From Bdellovibrionales bacterium (lineage in GTDB: Bacteria; Bdellovibrionota; Bdellovibrionia; Bdellovibrionales; UBA1609), in NCBI GenBank assembly GCA_020435185.1, contig JAGRAA010000185.1, forward strand, positions 3,611-12,121: a stretch of 8,511 bases of DNA. The letters run 5' to 3'. The position numbers and the translations under genes are program-made. Below the pieces are notes generated by a model. It saw only the letters and a list, made by a program, of their open reading frames with translations, was not told the origin of the DNA and made no database searches. Shown here in pieces: positions 1 to 6,464 of this stretch; the first letter of the stretch is position 1; each line of letters opens with the position of its first letter.

Positions 1-142
1 TTCCTTCTAAACTAAATTCTATGACGTAGTGATGGCCATGGAGGTTTTTGCATTTAGAATGATGAAAGGGGAGGCGGTGTCCCGCCTCAAAGTCGATTTG
101 CTTTGTCACTGAGAGAGTTTTAGTGTTTTTCGATTTCGTCAT
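1..142 (-). CDS. queD: 6-carboxytetrahydropterin synthase (QueD/PTPS family), 5' fragment cut by window edge
   Basis: The first 47 codons of a gene on the minus strand, starting at an ATG at 142-140 and running off the left edge. The translation contains EAGHRLP (about residues 19-25) and SKCKNLHGHHY (about residues 29-39). These match the zinc and active-site signature of the QueD/6-pyruvoyl-tetrahydropterin synthase family: first zinc-ligand His at residue 22, catalytic Cys at residue 31, and the CxxxHGH motif giving His 35 and His 37. In this family QueD converts 7,8-dihydroneopterin triphosphate to 6-carboxy-tetrahydropterin, an early step toward queuosine in tRNA, in the cytoplasm. A PTPS activity cannot be excluded from the fragment. 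The start lies 60 bases after the argS stop, so read-through from argS is possible; a TATAAT at 164-159 (minus strand) could also serve as its own -10 box, but the matching -35 is poor. No strong Shine-Dalgarno sequence precedes the ATG. Confidence 0.82.
   Translation of the reverse strand, partial: MTKSKNTKTLSVTKQIDFEAGHRLPFHHSKCKNLHGHHYVIEFSLEG
71..88. repeat. Perfect 7-bp GC-rich inverted repeat inside queD
   Basis: GAGGCGG, a 4-base loop, then CCGCCTC. The stem is perfect and GC-rich in otherwise AT-rich DNA. It lies in the queD codons for E-A-G-H-R-L, with the zinc-ligand His codon in the loop. The hairpin may be only a by-product of coding that conserved motif. It sits about 55 bases into the gene and no T-run follows on either strand, so it is not an intrinsic terminator. 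Confidence 0.5.
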
Positions 143-202
143 TCTGTTGTTTTAAAGCATTATAGAGAGCGAGTGAATCTATATCTGAGTGCACCATAAA
201 AA

Positions 203-2389
203 TTACATGCGTTGGGCAGTGTTAATTCCTAGTAATTCCAGACCTTTTTTAAGAACCTTTCCTGTAGAAACCACTAATGCTAACCGTGCCTGCTTAAGGT
301 CATTCGTTTCGGCCTTAATAACAGAGCAGTTTCCATAAAATTGGCTAAACTCCTTAGAGAGTTGATAGAGATAAATACATAGATTTTGTGGCTCATATTT
401 TTCACATGCTTTTTGAGCGTAGTCTTGAAATTTCATAAGATGGGTAAGAAGGCTGTGTTCTTTTTCATGTGTGAGGCTAGCCCAATTGTATTGACCAAAA
501 TCTTCATTGAGTTTACCGGCCTCTGATAAAATAGATTGTGTTCGAGCATAGGCGTACATGAGGTAAGGACCTGTATTTCCTGTCTTGGCCGTCCATTCAT
601 TCATATCAAAAATTATATTTTTATTATTGTCCTGGTTGAGCATCCCGTACTTAATCGTACTTACTGCGATTTTTTGGGCGGTATCCTCAATTTCTTGATC
701 GGGCCATTGTCCTCGATACTTCTCCAAGAAATCTTGAGTAATTTTTTCTGTGAGATTATTTTTTAGAGCCGAAAATAAAATGATATTTCCTTTTCTAGAA
801 CTCATTTTTCCTTCGGGGCCTTCGACCATTCCGTAGGCTAAATGGTAACATTTAGAGGCTTGCTGAAAACCAAAGAGCTCAAGGGTCTTAAAGACTTGCT
901 GAAAGTGAAGAGATTGACTGGTGTCGACCACATAAATAGATCTATCAATTTTAAAATTTTCAAATTTTTCACGAGCCAGGGCAATATCCTTTGTCGAATA
1001 AAGGCCGGTTCCATCGGATTTTAAGAGTAAAAAGAAAGGGAGCTTATAGGCTGTGAGGTCTGCGCCTACCGCACCTTCAGATCGAACAAGAAGCCCCTCT
1101 TCTAAGGCTTTATAAATGATTTCCTTTCCGGAATCTGCAACTCCAGACTCATAAAAGAAGTGGTCGAAATGAATATCTAGCCAACTATATATTTTTTCGA
1201 ACTCGTCGAGCGACCATTGGCGTGTTTTTTTCCATAATTCAGTAATTTGTCGTTCTCCAGATTCTAAATCTTGTAAGACCTTGCTTACGGCGGATTCTCG
1301 AAAAAGGATTTCATCGACCACATTAGATTTTTCAATTTTTTTAGGGTTTAAGGCAAAGACGTTGGCTAGAAAATCACCAGCGTTAATATTTTTAAGCTGC
1401 GGTTCAAATTGTTGTTTTTGAGCTGAAGGAGCGTGTTTCAAAAAAGCTTCAATTGTAAAAATTTGCTTTTTGTCTTTTGGTCCATCTACTTTAAGTTCAG
1501 AAAAGCTTAAAAGCATTCCCTCACTGGGTACTCCCTGCATGTCGTTGACACCAATATCTCTCCCTTTCCACTTACTTCCCACGGGAAGATAGGCGGCGAG
1601 ATCATTAACAACATATCCCGATCCTCCACAGACCACGGTTTTTTCTGTTTGTCCTTCAGTGATCGTTACAATGTTCCATTTGGGATTAGAGGGGTGTGGT
1701 TGAATATGGTTTACTTTAGCAAACTTCACAGCGGTATTAGGAATGAGAGATAAACGGTCAAACTCCAGAAGTTCGTTCGCTTTTACATACATTTTGCCAA
1801 GAAATTCTCCCAAGTTTTCAGAAGGAGTTTCTCCTTTGTAATAATCTCTGTAATACCATAAGCATTTGGCAATATGAGTTCCCACGTCTCCTATGTAATT
1901 GACGGAAAGAACATCATAGCCAGCCCATTTAAAAATTCTAACCAATGAGTCACCCAAAGCAGCGTTTCTCATATGTCCTACGTGGAATTCTTTGTGGGTA
2001 TTCGGTTGAGAAAATTCAATCATTACGCGATCGGAACGATTAAATTCTGGAGCTAAAAAGTCACCTTTTAAAACTTGAGGGATGAGAGTAGAGGCTAAAT
2101 GCGATTTTAAAATTGAAAAATTTAAATAAGGTCCAGTAGCTTTTACGGTAGAAAAATACTCCGAATTGAGTCTGCTCGATAATAAAGGTTCTAATACTGA
2201 GGCTACAGCGGGAGGAGATTTTTTAAAAGATTTAGAAAGTAAAAAGCAAGGGAAGGCGAGGTCGCCCATCGTCTGATCTTTAGGAACTTCAATTAAGTTA
2301 AGTATTTGATTGAGATCTAGTTCGGTCAATTGAAATTCTTCAGAGAGTAAATGATGCAGAGATTGGGCAATTTCATTTTTGTAAAGCAT
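203..2389 (-). CDS. argS: Arginine--tRNA ligase with an internal tRNA-binding (PheT/EMAPII-like) domain
   Basis: Class I synthetase of 728 residues that charges tRNA-Arg in the cytoplasm; bacterial ArgRS is usually about 550-600 residues. The N-terminal Add1-type domain (about 1-115) includes GDLAFPCFLLSKSFKKSP. The catalytic domain has the HIGH signature as HVGH (136-139) followed by MRNAALGD, and a KMSKS motif as KMSSRKGN (528-535). The C-terminal anticodon-binding DALR-type domain covers about 605-728 and ends LGINTAQRM, like other ArgRS. Between GEFLGKMYVKANELLE and the RESAVSKVLQDLESG / WKKTRQWS block, residues about 212-358 form an extra segment. Its core (219-314) reads as an OB-fold tRNA-binding domain. 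The reading frame is open throughout. The ATG at 2389 is preceded by AGGA at a 4-base gap. Read-through into queD downstream is possible. Confidence 0.96.
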   Translation of the reverse strand: MLYKNEIAQSLHHLLSEEFQLTELDLNQILNLIEVPKDQTMGDLAFPCFLLSKSFKKSPPAVASVLEPLLSSRLNSEYFSTVKATGPYLNFSILKSHLASTLIPQVLKGDFLAPEFNRSDRVMIEFSQPNTHKEFHVGHMRNAALGDSLVRIFKWAGYDVLSVNYIGDVGTHIAKCLWYYRDYYKGETPSENLGEFLGKMYVKANELLEFDRLSLIPNTAVKFAKVNHIQPHPSNPKWNIVTITEGQTEKTVVCGGSGYVVNDLAAYLPVGSKWKGRDIGVNDMQGVPSEGMLLSFSELKVDGPKDKKQIFTIEAFLKHAPSAQKQQFEPQLKNINAGDFLANVFALNPKKIEKSNVVDEILFRESAVSKVLQDLESGERQITELWKKTRQWSLDEFEKIYSWLDIHFDHFFYESGVADSGKEIIYKALEEGLLVRSEGAVGADLTAYKLPFFLLLKSDGTGLYSTKDIALAREKFENFKIDRSIYVVDTSQSLHFQQVFKTLELFGFQQASKCYHLAYGMVEGPEGKMSSRKGNIILFSALKNNLTEKITQDFLEKYRGQWPDQEIEDTAQKIAVSTIKYGMLNQDNNKNIIFDMNEWTAKTGNTGPYLMYAYARTQSILSEAGKLNEDFGQYNWASLTHEKEHSLLTHLMKFQDYAQKACEKYEPQNLCIYLYQLSKEFSQFYGNCSVIKAETNDLKQARLALVVSTGKVLKKGLELLGINTAQRM
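1448..1735 (-). other. tRNA-binding OB-fold domain (PF01588-like) inserted in ArgS
   Basis: Corresponds to ArgS residues about 219-314. The order of signatures follows the tRNA-binding domain of PheT, MetG C-terminus, Trbp111 and EMAPII: an initial VKFAKVNHIQ strand, then PHPSNPKWNIVTI (family pattern HPNADKLxVxxV), then TVVCGGSGYV (family pattern xIVCGAxNV), then a PVGSKWKG strand, then MQGVPSEGMLLSFSEL (family pattern LRGVxSEGMLCSxxEL). The SEGML..S.SEL part points to the PheT version. I place it as an insertion in the ArgS catalytic domain between the HIGH and KMSKS halves, because clear ArgS sequence flanks it on both sides in the same frame. The domain identity is read by eye from motif order; its function in this host protein is inferred. 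Confidence 0.83.
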
Positions 2390-2410
2390 TGAGTCCTCAT
2401 TATTATTTGT

Positions 2411-2440
2411 TTGTCAAAAGCTAAACATTTTGAATAACAT
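2411..2440 (+). promoter_or_regulatory. Possible sigma70-type promoter for the lipoprotein-ctaA-methyltransferase cluster
   Basis: TTGTCA at 2411-2416 (5 of 6 matches to the -35 consensus) lies 18 bases before TAACAT at 2435-2440 (4 of 6 to the -10). It would place transcription start about 35 bases before the lipoprotein ATG. The spacer is divergent, so the argS promoter should lie in the same 93 bases on the other strand, but I see no convincing one. The weak -10 keeps confidence low. Confidence 0.3.
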
Positions 2441-2471
2441 ATTCACATGCATTATGTATAGCGGATTCGTC

Positions 2472-2482
2472 GGGGGGGAAGG
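2472..2482 (+). promoter_or_regulatory. G-tract ribosome binding site of the lipoprotein gene
   Basis: Seven consecutive G (2472-2478) followed by AAGG directly against the ATG at 2483. The AAGG alone is too close to the start to serve as a Shine-Dalgarno, so the G run itself, or the GGGAAGG part of it, must pair with 16S rRNA. A run of seven G is conspicuous in this AT-rich DNA. Confidence 0.5.
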
Positions 2483-2983
2483 ATGCTGGTTAGAAGCCGA
2501 ACATATCGTTTTTTATATAGTTTTGGTGGTTTATTCTTTAAATTTTGCACAGTAGTTATTTTTTTAGGAAGTCTGTTTGTTGCTTGTAATAAATCTCCTC
2601 AAACAAAAATCGTAAAGGAGCCTGCTGGCCGCGATGGAGGAGGGGGCAATCCAAGAAAACCCCAGCCGGACAAATTTATTGGATATGTAAAAAATTGTGT
2701 GGAAAAGGCTTATTTGTCTTCTGAAAAGATGACCTTTGAGCTACGCTGTTCACCTCTCTTCAAAACGGATAACTATCCGCAAATATTGACTTTGTTAGAA
2801 AATTGGACCGCACAAAATTGTCCAGATGCCATTGATGTAAATGGATCAGAAAACAAAAAATTCGTTGTCGAACCCTATAAACCGTTGTTAATGGTATTTT
2901 ACAAAGAGGAGTTGGTCAGAGCCGGCTCTGAAACTTGCCAGTTGGTAACAACGGATCAATATGGAAACATCAGAGAAAAATAA
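2483..2983 (+). CDS. Putative lipoprotein of unknown function, coupled to ctaA
   Basis: I do not recognise the family of this 166-residue protein. The N-terminus is basic (R4, R6, R9, K20), then a hydrophobic stretch (about 21-34) leads to LFVAC with Cys 35, a slightly atypical SPII lipobox (Phe at -3, Val at -2, Ala at -1). After the Cys comes a flexible segment containing GRDGGGGNP (49-57), then a compact domain from about residue 65. Four cysteines in the mature domain (72, 89, 113, 152) could form two disulfides, as expected for a protein anchored in the periplasm or cell envelope. The gene is preceded by a G-rich ribosome site, and its last 23 bases overlap the start of ctaA. That overlap suggests coordinated synthesis and raises a possible link to oxidase assembly, which is inference only. 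Confidence 0.75.
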   Translation: MLVRSRTYRFLYSFGGLFFKFCTVVIFLGSLFVACNKSPQTKIVKEPAGRDGGGGNPRKPQPDKFIGYVKNCVEKAYLSSEKMTFELRCSPLFKTDNYPQILTLLENWTAQNCPDAIDVNGSENKKFVVEPYKPLLMVFYKEELVRAGSETCQLVTTDQYGNIREK

Positions 2984-4043
2984 AAAAAATCGTCCTCAGT
3001 TACTCATAAGCATTTGGCTATTTGTTATATGTTTTATGATTTTTTCAACGGTTGTCGTTGGCGGTTTGACTCGATTAACCCAATCGGGGTTGTCGATGGT
3101 TCAATGGAAGCCAATACATGGAATTGTTCCTCCGTTGAATGAACAAGAATGGGGAGAAGAATTTTCTTTGTATCAACAGTCTCCAGAATACAAAAAAAAG
3201 AATCAGGGAATGAGTCTTGATGAGTTTAAGTATATTTTCTATTGGGAGTATATCCACAGAGTTTTAGGTCGCCTTATTGGATTGGTTTTTTTTCTTCCTC
3301 TTGTGTTCTTTCAGCTTAAAGGATGGCTCAAAAATATAAGTCTGAAAGTCTATGGATTGCCTTCTAGGTTGTCTTGGAAGTTGTGGATTGGTTTTATGCT
3401 GGGTGGATCTCAGGGGTTGTTGGGTTGGTATATGGTAAAAAGTGGATTAATAGACAATCCTCACGTGAGTCATTATCGATTGGCTGCGCACCTAGGCTTA
3501 GCTTTTTTTATAGAAGCTTATCTTTTGTGGATTTTATTTGATTTGATGAGCGAAGTGAAAAATACGACCATGAAAATGAAGAGAAGTATTCAGGTATTGG
3601 CGCAAGCATTGTTATTAGTGGTGGGAATACAAATACTTTATGGAGCATTTACTGCGGGTTTACATGCTGGTCACAATTATAACACCTTTCCTAAAATGAA
3701 GGGGGATTGGATTCCTGAGGGGCTATTGGCTCAAATTCCTATATGGACTAATTTTTTTGAGAGCCATTTAACCGTCCAATTTATTCATAGAAGTATTGCT
3801 TGGTTACTGATGGTTCTAGTGTTTACTTTATTTTTCTATTCGAAAAAGTGTAGTTTGAGTGAGAAGTCGAAAAGAGCGATTTGGGTTGTGAGTGGTTTGT
3901 TTGGGGTTCAGTTTACATTAGGAATTTTGACTCTTATCCATTATGTTCCTGTTCCGTTGGCTTCTCTTCACCAGATTGGAGCCTTCTTTTTATTCACCTC
4001 TGTTCTATATCTTAATCATAGTTTAGTAAAAAATAATGGCTAA
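2961..4043 (+). CDS. ctaA: Heme A synthase (CtaA/Cox15 family)
   Basis: Integral inner-membrane protein of 360 residues that oxidises heme O to heme A for cytochrome c/quinol oxidases. About eight hydrophobic helices are visible, starting at residue 13. Family motifs in order: VVVGGLTRLTQSGLSMVQWKP (31-51), the EYIHRVLGR segment with the ExxH heme ligand (E96, H99), NPHVSHYRLAAHLG with H177, the GAFTAGLHAGHNYNTFPKM loop (228-246), FIHRSIAW with H276, and ASLHQIGAF with H337. The long first periplasmic loop and the YNTFPKM loop match the Cox15/proteobacterial type rather than the Bacillus type. The ATG lies 23 bases inside the lipoprotein gene with only a weak GGAT upstream, so translation probably depends on coupling. 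It overlaps the following methyltransferase by 8 bases. No oxidase subunits or heme O synthase lie in this window. Confidence 0.95.
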   Translation: METSEKNKKNRPQLLISIWLFVICFMIFSTVVVGGLTRLTQSGLSMVQWKPIHGIVPPLNEQEWGEEFSLYQQSPEYKKKNQGMSLDEFKYIFYWEYIHRVLGRLIGLVFFLPLVFFQLKGWLKNISLKVYGLPSRLSWKLWIGFMLGGSQGLLGWYMVKSGLIDNPHVSHYRLAAHLGLAFFIEAYLLWILFDLMSEVKNTTMKMKRSIQVLAQALLLVVGIQILYGAFTAGLHAGHNYNTFPKMKGDWIPEGLLAQIPIWTNFFESHLTVQFIHRSIAWLLMVLVFTLFFYSKKCSLSEKSKRAIWVVSGLFGVQFTLGILTLIHYVPVPLASLHQIGAFFLFTSVLYLNHSLVKNNG

Positions 4044-5133
4044 GTTCTTTGTTGTCGTTCCTCTACGATTTGAAGATTTGGCTTTAGAAGAGCTAAAGCA
4101 AAAAATTCAAGTGCATGGGCTTGTTATTGATTCTGTTCTTCTACAGTCAGGAGGTATTGAAATTGAGACGGCTGAAAGTACCGGATTTTTTTTGAACTAT
4201 GTATTAAAAATACCTACACGAATTTTACTTCGGATGGAATCCTTCAAAGTAAAAGATTTTACAAAGTTTGAGAAGAAGCTCAGTCAAATCACCTGGAACA
4301 ACTGGTGTGACTATGGACAAGTTGTATGGAAGGTCGAAAGTCATGGTTCACGACTTTTCCATAAAAAAAATATTAGTAAGATTTGTGAAAGAGTTTTTGA
4401 AAAGTATAGAGTGGGACAGCCTTTAAAGAAGCAGGCACTTAGTCATGTTCAGAATATATTCATTAGATTAGTCGACGATATTTGCCAGATCAGTGTGGAC
4501 ACGAGTGGAGAGGCTTTGTACAAACGAGGTTACAAGAAATTCATTTCGAAAGCTCCTATCCGAGAAAATATAGCTGCGGGGCTTTTATGGTATCTTTCTG
4601 AGTCTTTAAATGGATCCCTGTTTGACCCCATGTGTGGAAGTGGAACTTTTTTATTAGAAGCATGTCAAATGCACAGACCTAACTTTTATCGATCTTATTC
4701 TTTTGAATTTTTTAGGGGAGTAAAAAAGCAACGTGTTCAGGAAATGTTTCAAGCTGAAAAAGAGAAAGGTCTTAAGCTCTTCGGGGCTGATATAGATTCT
4801 GTGCAGATTCAGAACACGAGAAATAACTTTTTAAACATTGAATATGATGGAGTCGAACTATTTAGCCAAGACGCTTTTAGTATACAAGGTCGGAATGTAG
4901 ATATTGTTGTTGTGAACCCTCCCTATGGGGAAAGAATTAAGCCTATCATTGCCTTTACTAAGCTCATTCAAACGCTCTTGAAAGAACTTAATCCTCACTC
5001 TTTAGGTATAATAGTTCCTAAAAAATATTATCTTCCGAATGAAAAGGTTGGTGCATATAGTCTGGATAAAACTTTAAGTTTTAAAAATGGTGGATTAGCT
5101 GTAAAGTTTTTAGTGTTTAAGATTACAGATTAG
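4036..5133 (+). CDS. THUMP-domain class I SAM-dependent RNA methyltransferase (RlmL N-terminal/YpsC-like)
   Basis: 365-residue cytoplasmic RNA N2-guanine methyltransferase candidate. An N-terminal ferredoxin-like segment plus THUMP domain covers about 1-155 and would bind RNA. The linker motif LYKRGYK (161-167) is followed by APIRENIAAGLL (173-184), then the SAM-binding loop DPMCGSGTFLLEA (197-209), an acidic motif GADID (250-254), and the catalytic NPPYGERI (294-301). This order is that of the UPF0020 family, which includes E. coli RlmL (m2G2445 of 23S rRNA) and shorter YpsC proteins. The length matches the short form that lacks the second RlmK methyltransferase domain. Family members also modify tRNA, so the exact target is left open. 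The ATG sits 8 bases inside ctaA and has no Shine-Dalgarno, which argues for translational coupling. Confidence 0.92.
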   Translation: MAKFFVVVPLRFEDLALEELKQKIQVHGLVIDSVLLQSGGIEIETAESTGFFLNYVLKIPTRILLRMESFKVKDFTKFEKKLSQITWNNWCDYGQVVWKVESHGSRLFHKKNISKICERVFEKYRVGQPLKKQALSHVQNIFIRLVDDICQISVDTSGEALYKRGYKKFISKAPIRENIAAGLLWYLSESLNGSLFDPMCGSGTFLLEACQMHRPNFYRSYSFEFFRGVKKQRVQEMFQAEKEKGLKLFGADIDSVQIQNTRNNFLNIEYDGVELFSQDAFSIQGRNVDIVVVNPPYGERIKPIIAFTKLIQTLLKELNPHSLGIIVPKKYYLPNEKVGAYSLDKTLSFKNGGLAVKFLVFKITD

Positions 5134-5159
5134 ATATATTGTATAGTAAACTGTATAAT
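5131..5159 (+). promoter_or_regulatory. Promoter of the outer-membrane protein gene
   Basis: A perfect TATAAT at 5154-5159 lies 17 bases after TAGATA at 5131-5136 (4 of 6 matches to the -35; it includes the stop codon of the upstream methyltransferase). The spacing is ideal and the transcript would start about 30 bases before the GTG start. This would let the porin-like gene be expressed apart from the upstream cluster. Confidence 0.55.
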
Positions 5160-5163
5160 AAAT
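5140..5163. repeat. Imperfect 12-bp tandem repeat / dyad over the -10 box
   Basis: TGTATAGTAAAC (5140-5151) is followed directly by TGTATAATAAAT (5152-5163), matching at 10 of 12 positions. The same stretch also reads as an inverted repeat: ATTGTATAGT, AA, ACTGTATAAT (5138-5159), matching at 8 of 10 pairs. The second unit contains the -10 hexamer, so the element could be an operator, though low-complexity AT sequence may produce such patterns by chance. Confidence 0.45.
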
Positions 5164-5196
5164 TTTAAAACATTCTGAAAATGACGAGGAGAGTTT

Positions 5197-6003
5197 GTGA
5201 AAAAATCATTTTGTTCTGGGGTATTAGCTTTATTGGTATTTGGTTTTTCGCTTCATTGCAAAGCTGTGAGTTTAGAATTTCAAAGCATTGATCCAAATGA
5301 TTTTGAAAAAATCAGTAAAGATTTAGGTGCTTATTTTTCTCATACTATGATTTCACCAGCTTCCCCTAGGGGAGATGTTTTTGGAATTGAGTTGGGGATT
5401 AATGCAGGAGTGACAGCCACACCTGGAATAGATTCTATGACTAAAGAGACTGATCCCAATAATAGTGCAGAAATGTTACCTCATTTGAATACGGTGATTG
5501 GCGTTTCAGTCCCTCTGGGGTTCACCATTGAAATGAATTATTTGCCGTCATTTAGCTTTGATGGAGTTTCTGCTCAAATGCAATCTCTGGGAGTAAAATG
5601 GACGGCTACGAAAACAGTATTGGATTTGCCTTTTGATTTAGCGTTTAGATTATTTAATTCTTCTGCCGAACTGAGTTTTTCTCAGACGGTATCTTTGGCC
5701 AACACTAATGTGACTTTTAAAAACTCAAGTACCGGATTAGACGTTATTGGAAGCAAAAAATTTGGTATCATCGAACCGTATTTGCAGCTGGGGTTTGCGC
5801 AGTTAACCAGTGACCTTTCTACTACGGGAACATCTATTATAGACCCATCTTTATCTGCTTCAGATTCCGCTTCGGCTAATATTTCCGGAATGCGCTGGGC
5901 AGTTGGAGCACAATTAGATTTGTATGTATTGGCATTAGGGCTTGAATACGCTCAATTCTTTGGTCAAACAAAAACATCTGCTAAATTGGCTTTGACGTTT
6001 TAA
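5197..6003 (+). CDS. Outer-membrane beta-barrel protein
   Basis: 268-residue exported protein. A short basic N-terminus and hydrophobic stretch (MKKSFCSGVLALLVFGFSLH) lead to a likely signal-peptidase I site after CKA (residue 23). The mature part alternates polar and hydrophobic residues in many short strands, for example VFGIELGINAG, NTVIGVSVPLGFTIEMNY, DLAFRLF and YLQLGFAQL. It ends KLALTF, with the terminal Phe typical of the BAM-recognised beta-signal. I place it in the outer membrane. The acidic N-terminal mature segment (about 25-50) followed by barrel strands vaguely recalls the DUF6588 type, but I cannot confirm a family or a substrate. The start is GTG at 5197, chosen because AGGAG (5187-5191) stands 5 bases upstream and the signal peptide begins there. 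Its own promoter lies just upstream, and its stop overlaps the convergent ankyrin gene. Confidence 0.85.
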   Translation: MKKSFCSGVLALLVFGFSLHCKAVSLEFQSIDPNDFEKISKDLGAYFSHTMISPASPRGDVFGIELGINAGVTATPGIDSMTKETDPNNSAEMLPHLNTVIGVSVPLGFTIEMNYLPSFSFDGVSAQMQSLGVKWTATKTVLDLPFDLAFRLFNSSAELSFSQTVSLANTNVTFKNSSTGLDVIGSKKFGIIEPYLQLGFAQLTSDLSTTGTSIIDPSLSASDSASANISGMRWAVGAQLDLYVLALGLEYAQFFGQTKTSAKLALTF

Positions 6004-6464
6004 TTAGCAGGCTGATCCGTACTCGACAGAGCCCGGTCTACCCCTCCAGAATAAGTGGATAGAACACCAGTTATTTTATCGCGCTCTTGTATTTTCGCAA
6101 AGGCAAGAGCATCATATCCTTGGTTATTTTGGAGTAAAGGGTTTGCATTATTTTTTAAGAGTAACTTTATAATTTGAATATGGCCATTTAAGCACGCTCC
6201 CATTAAGGCTGTGTCTCTATTGTGGTCTTGCACATTTACATCAATGCCTAGGCGAATATACTTGTATACAGTTTCATAATCTCCATTTTCGGCAGCATAA
6301 ACAAAGTTTGCTATGTGGAGCATGCTAAATTCAGAGGGTCTCTCTACGGGTTCAAGTTGGCTTCTAGACTCTAAGGGGCGGGTAGATAGCAGAATATATA
6401 ATAAGCAAAGCAAGCTAATGGTTAGGTAGACGGAATTACTAATTTTATTTACAAATTGAATCAT
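6000..6464 (-). CDS. Membrane-anchored ankyrin-repeat protein
   Basis: 154-residue protein with an uncleaved-looking N-terminal hydrophobic segment (about 11-27, SVYLTISLLCLLYILLS) and then an ankyrin domain. Repeat 1 covers about 52-82 (FVYAAENGDYETVYKYI, GIDVNVQD). Repeat 2 covers about 83-115 and is the clearest (DTALMGACLNGHIQIIKLLL, NANPLLQNN). Repeat 3 covers about 116-138 and is degenerate (GYDALAFAKIQERDK). Ankyrin repeats mediate protein-protein contacts; with this anchor the domain would face the periplasm if the segment is a signal anchor, like the periplasmic AnkB-type proteins. No partner is indicated by neighbours. The ATG at 6464 has GGAAGAG 5 bases upstream, a good ribosome site. 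The stop shares a TTAA with the convergent beta-barrel gene, leaving no room for an intervening terminator. Confidence 0.85.
   Translation of the reverse strand: MIQFVNKISNSVYLTISLLCLLYILLSTRPLESRSQLEPVERPSEFSMLHIANFVYAAENGDYETVYKYIRLGIDVNVQDHNRDTALMGACLNGHIQIIKLLLKNNANPLLQNNQGYDALAFAKIQERDKITGVLSTYSGGVDRALSSTDQPAN

Noticed and set aside
120..197. 25-codon minus-strand ORF starting 6 bases after the argS stop and overlapping the queD start
   Set aside because: It has no ribosome site, no recognisable sequence, and overlaps queD out of frame; a coupling leader is conceivable but unsupported.
536..1024. Plus-strand open frames of 76 and 60 codons inside argS
   Set aside because: They lie antisense to well-conserved argS coding sequence, and their translations show no domain features.
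2412..2417. Minus-strand TTGACA as a -35 box for argS
   Set aside because: It lies too close to the start codon: a -10 at normal spacing would fall on the argS ATG region.
3075..3257. Minus-strand 60-codon frame inside ctaA
   Set aside because: It is antisense to conserved heme A synthase motifs and has no independent support.
5217..5262. Lipoprotein signal (Cys 21) in the beta-barrel protein
   Set aside because: The residues before the Cys (S-L-H) do not fit a lipobox, and an SPI site after CKA plus a C-terminal Phe fit an outer-membrane barrel better.
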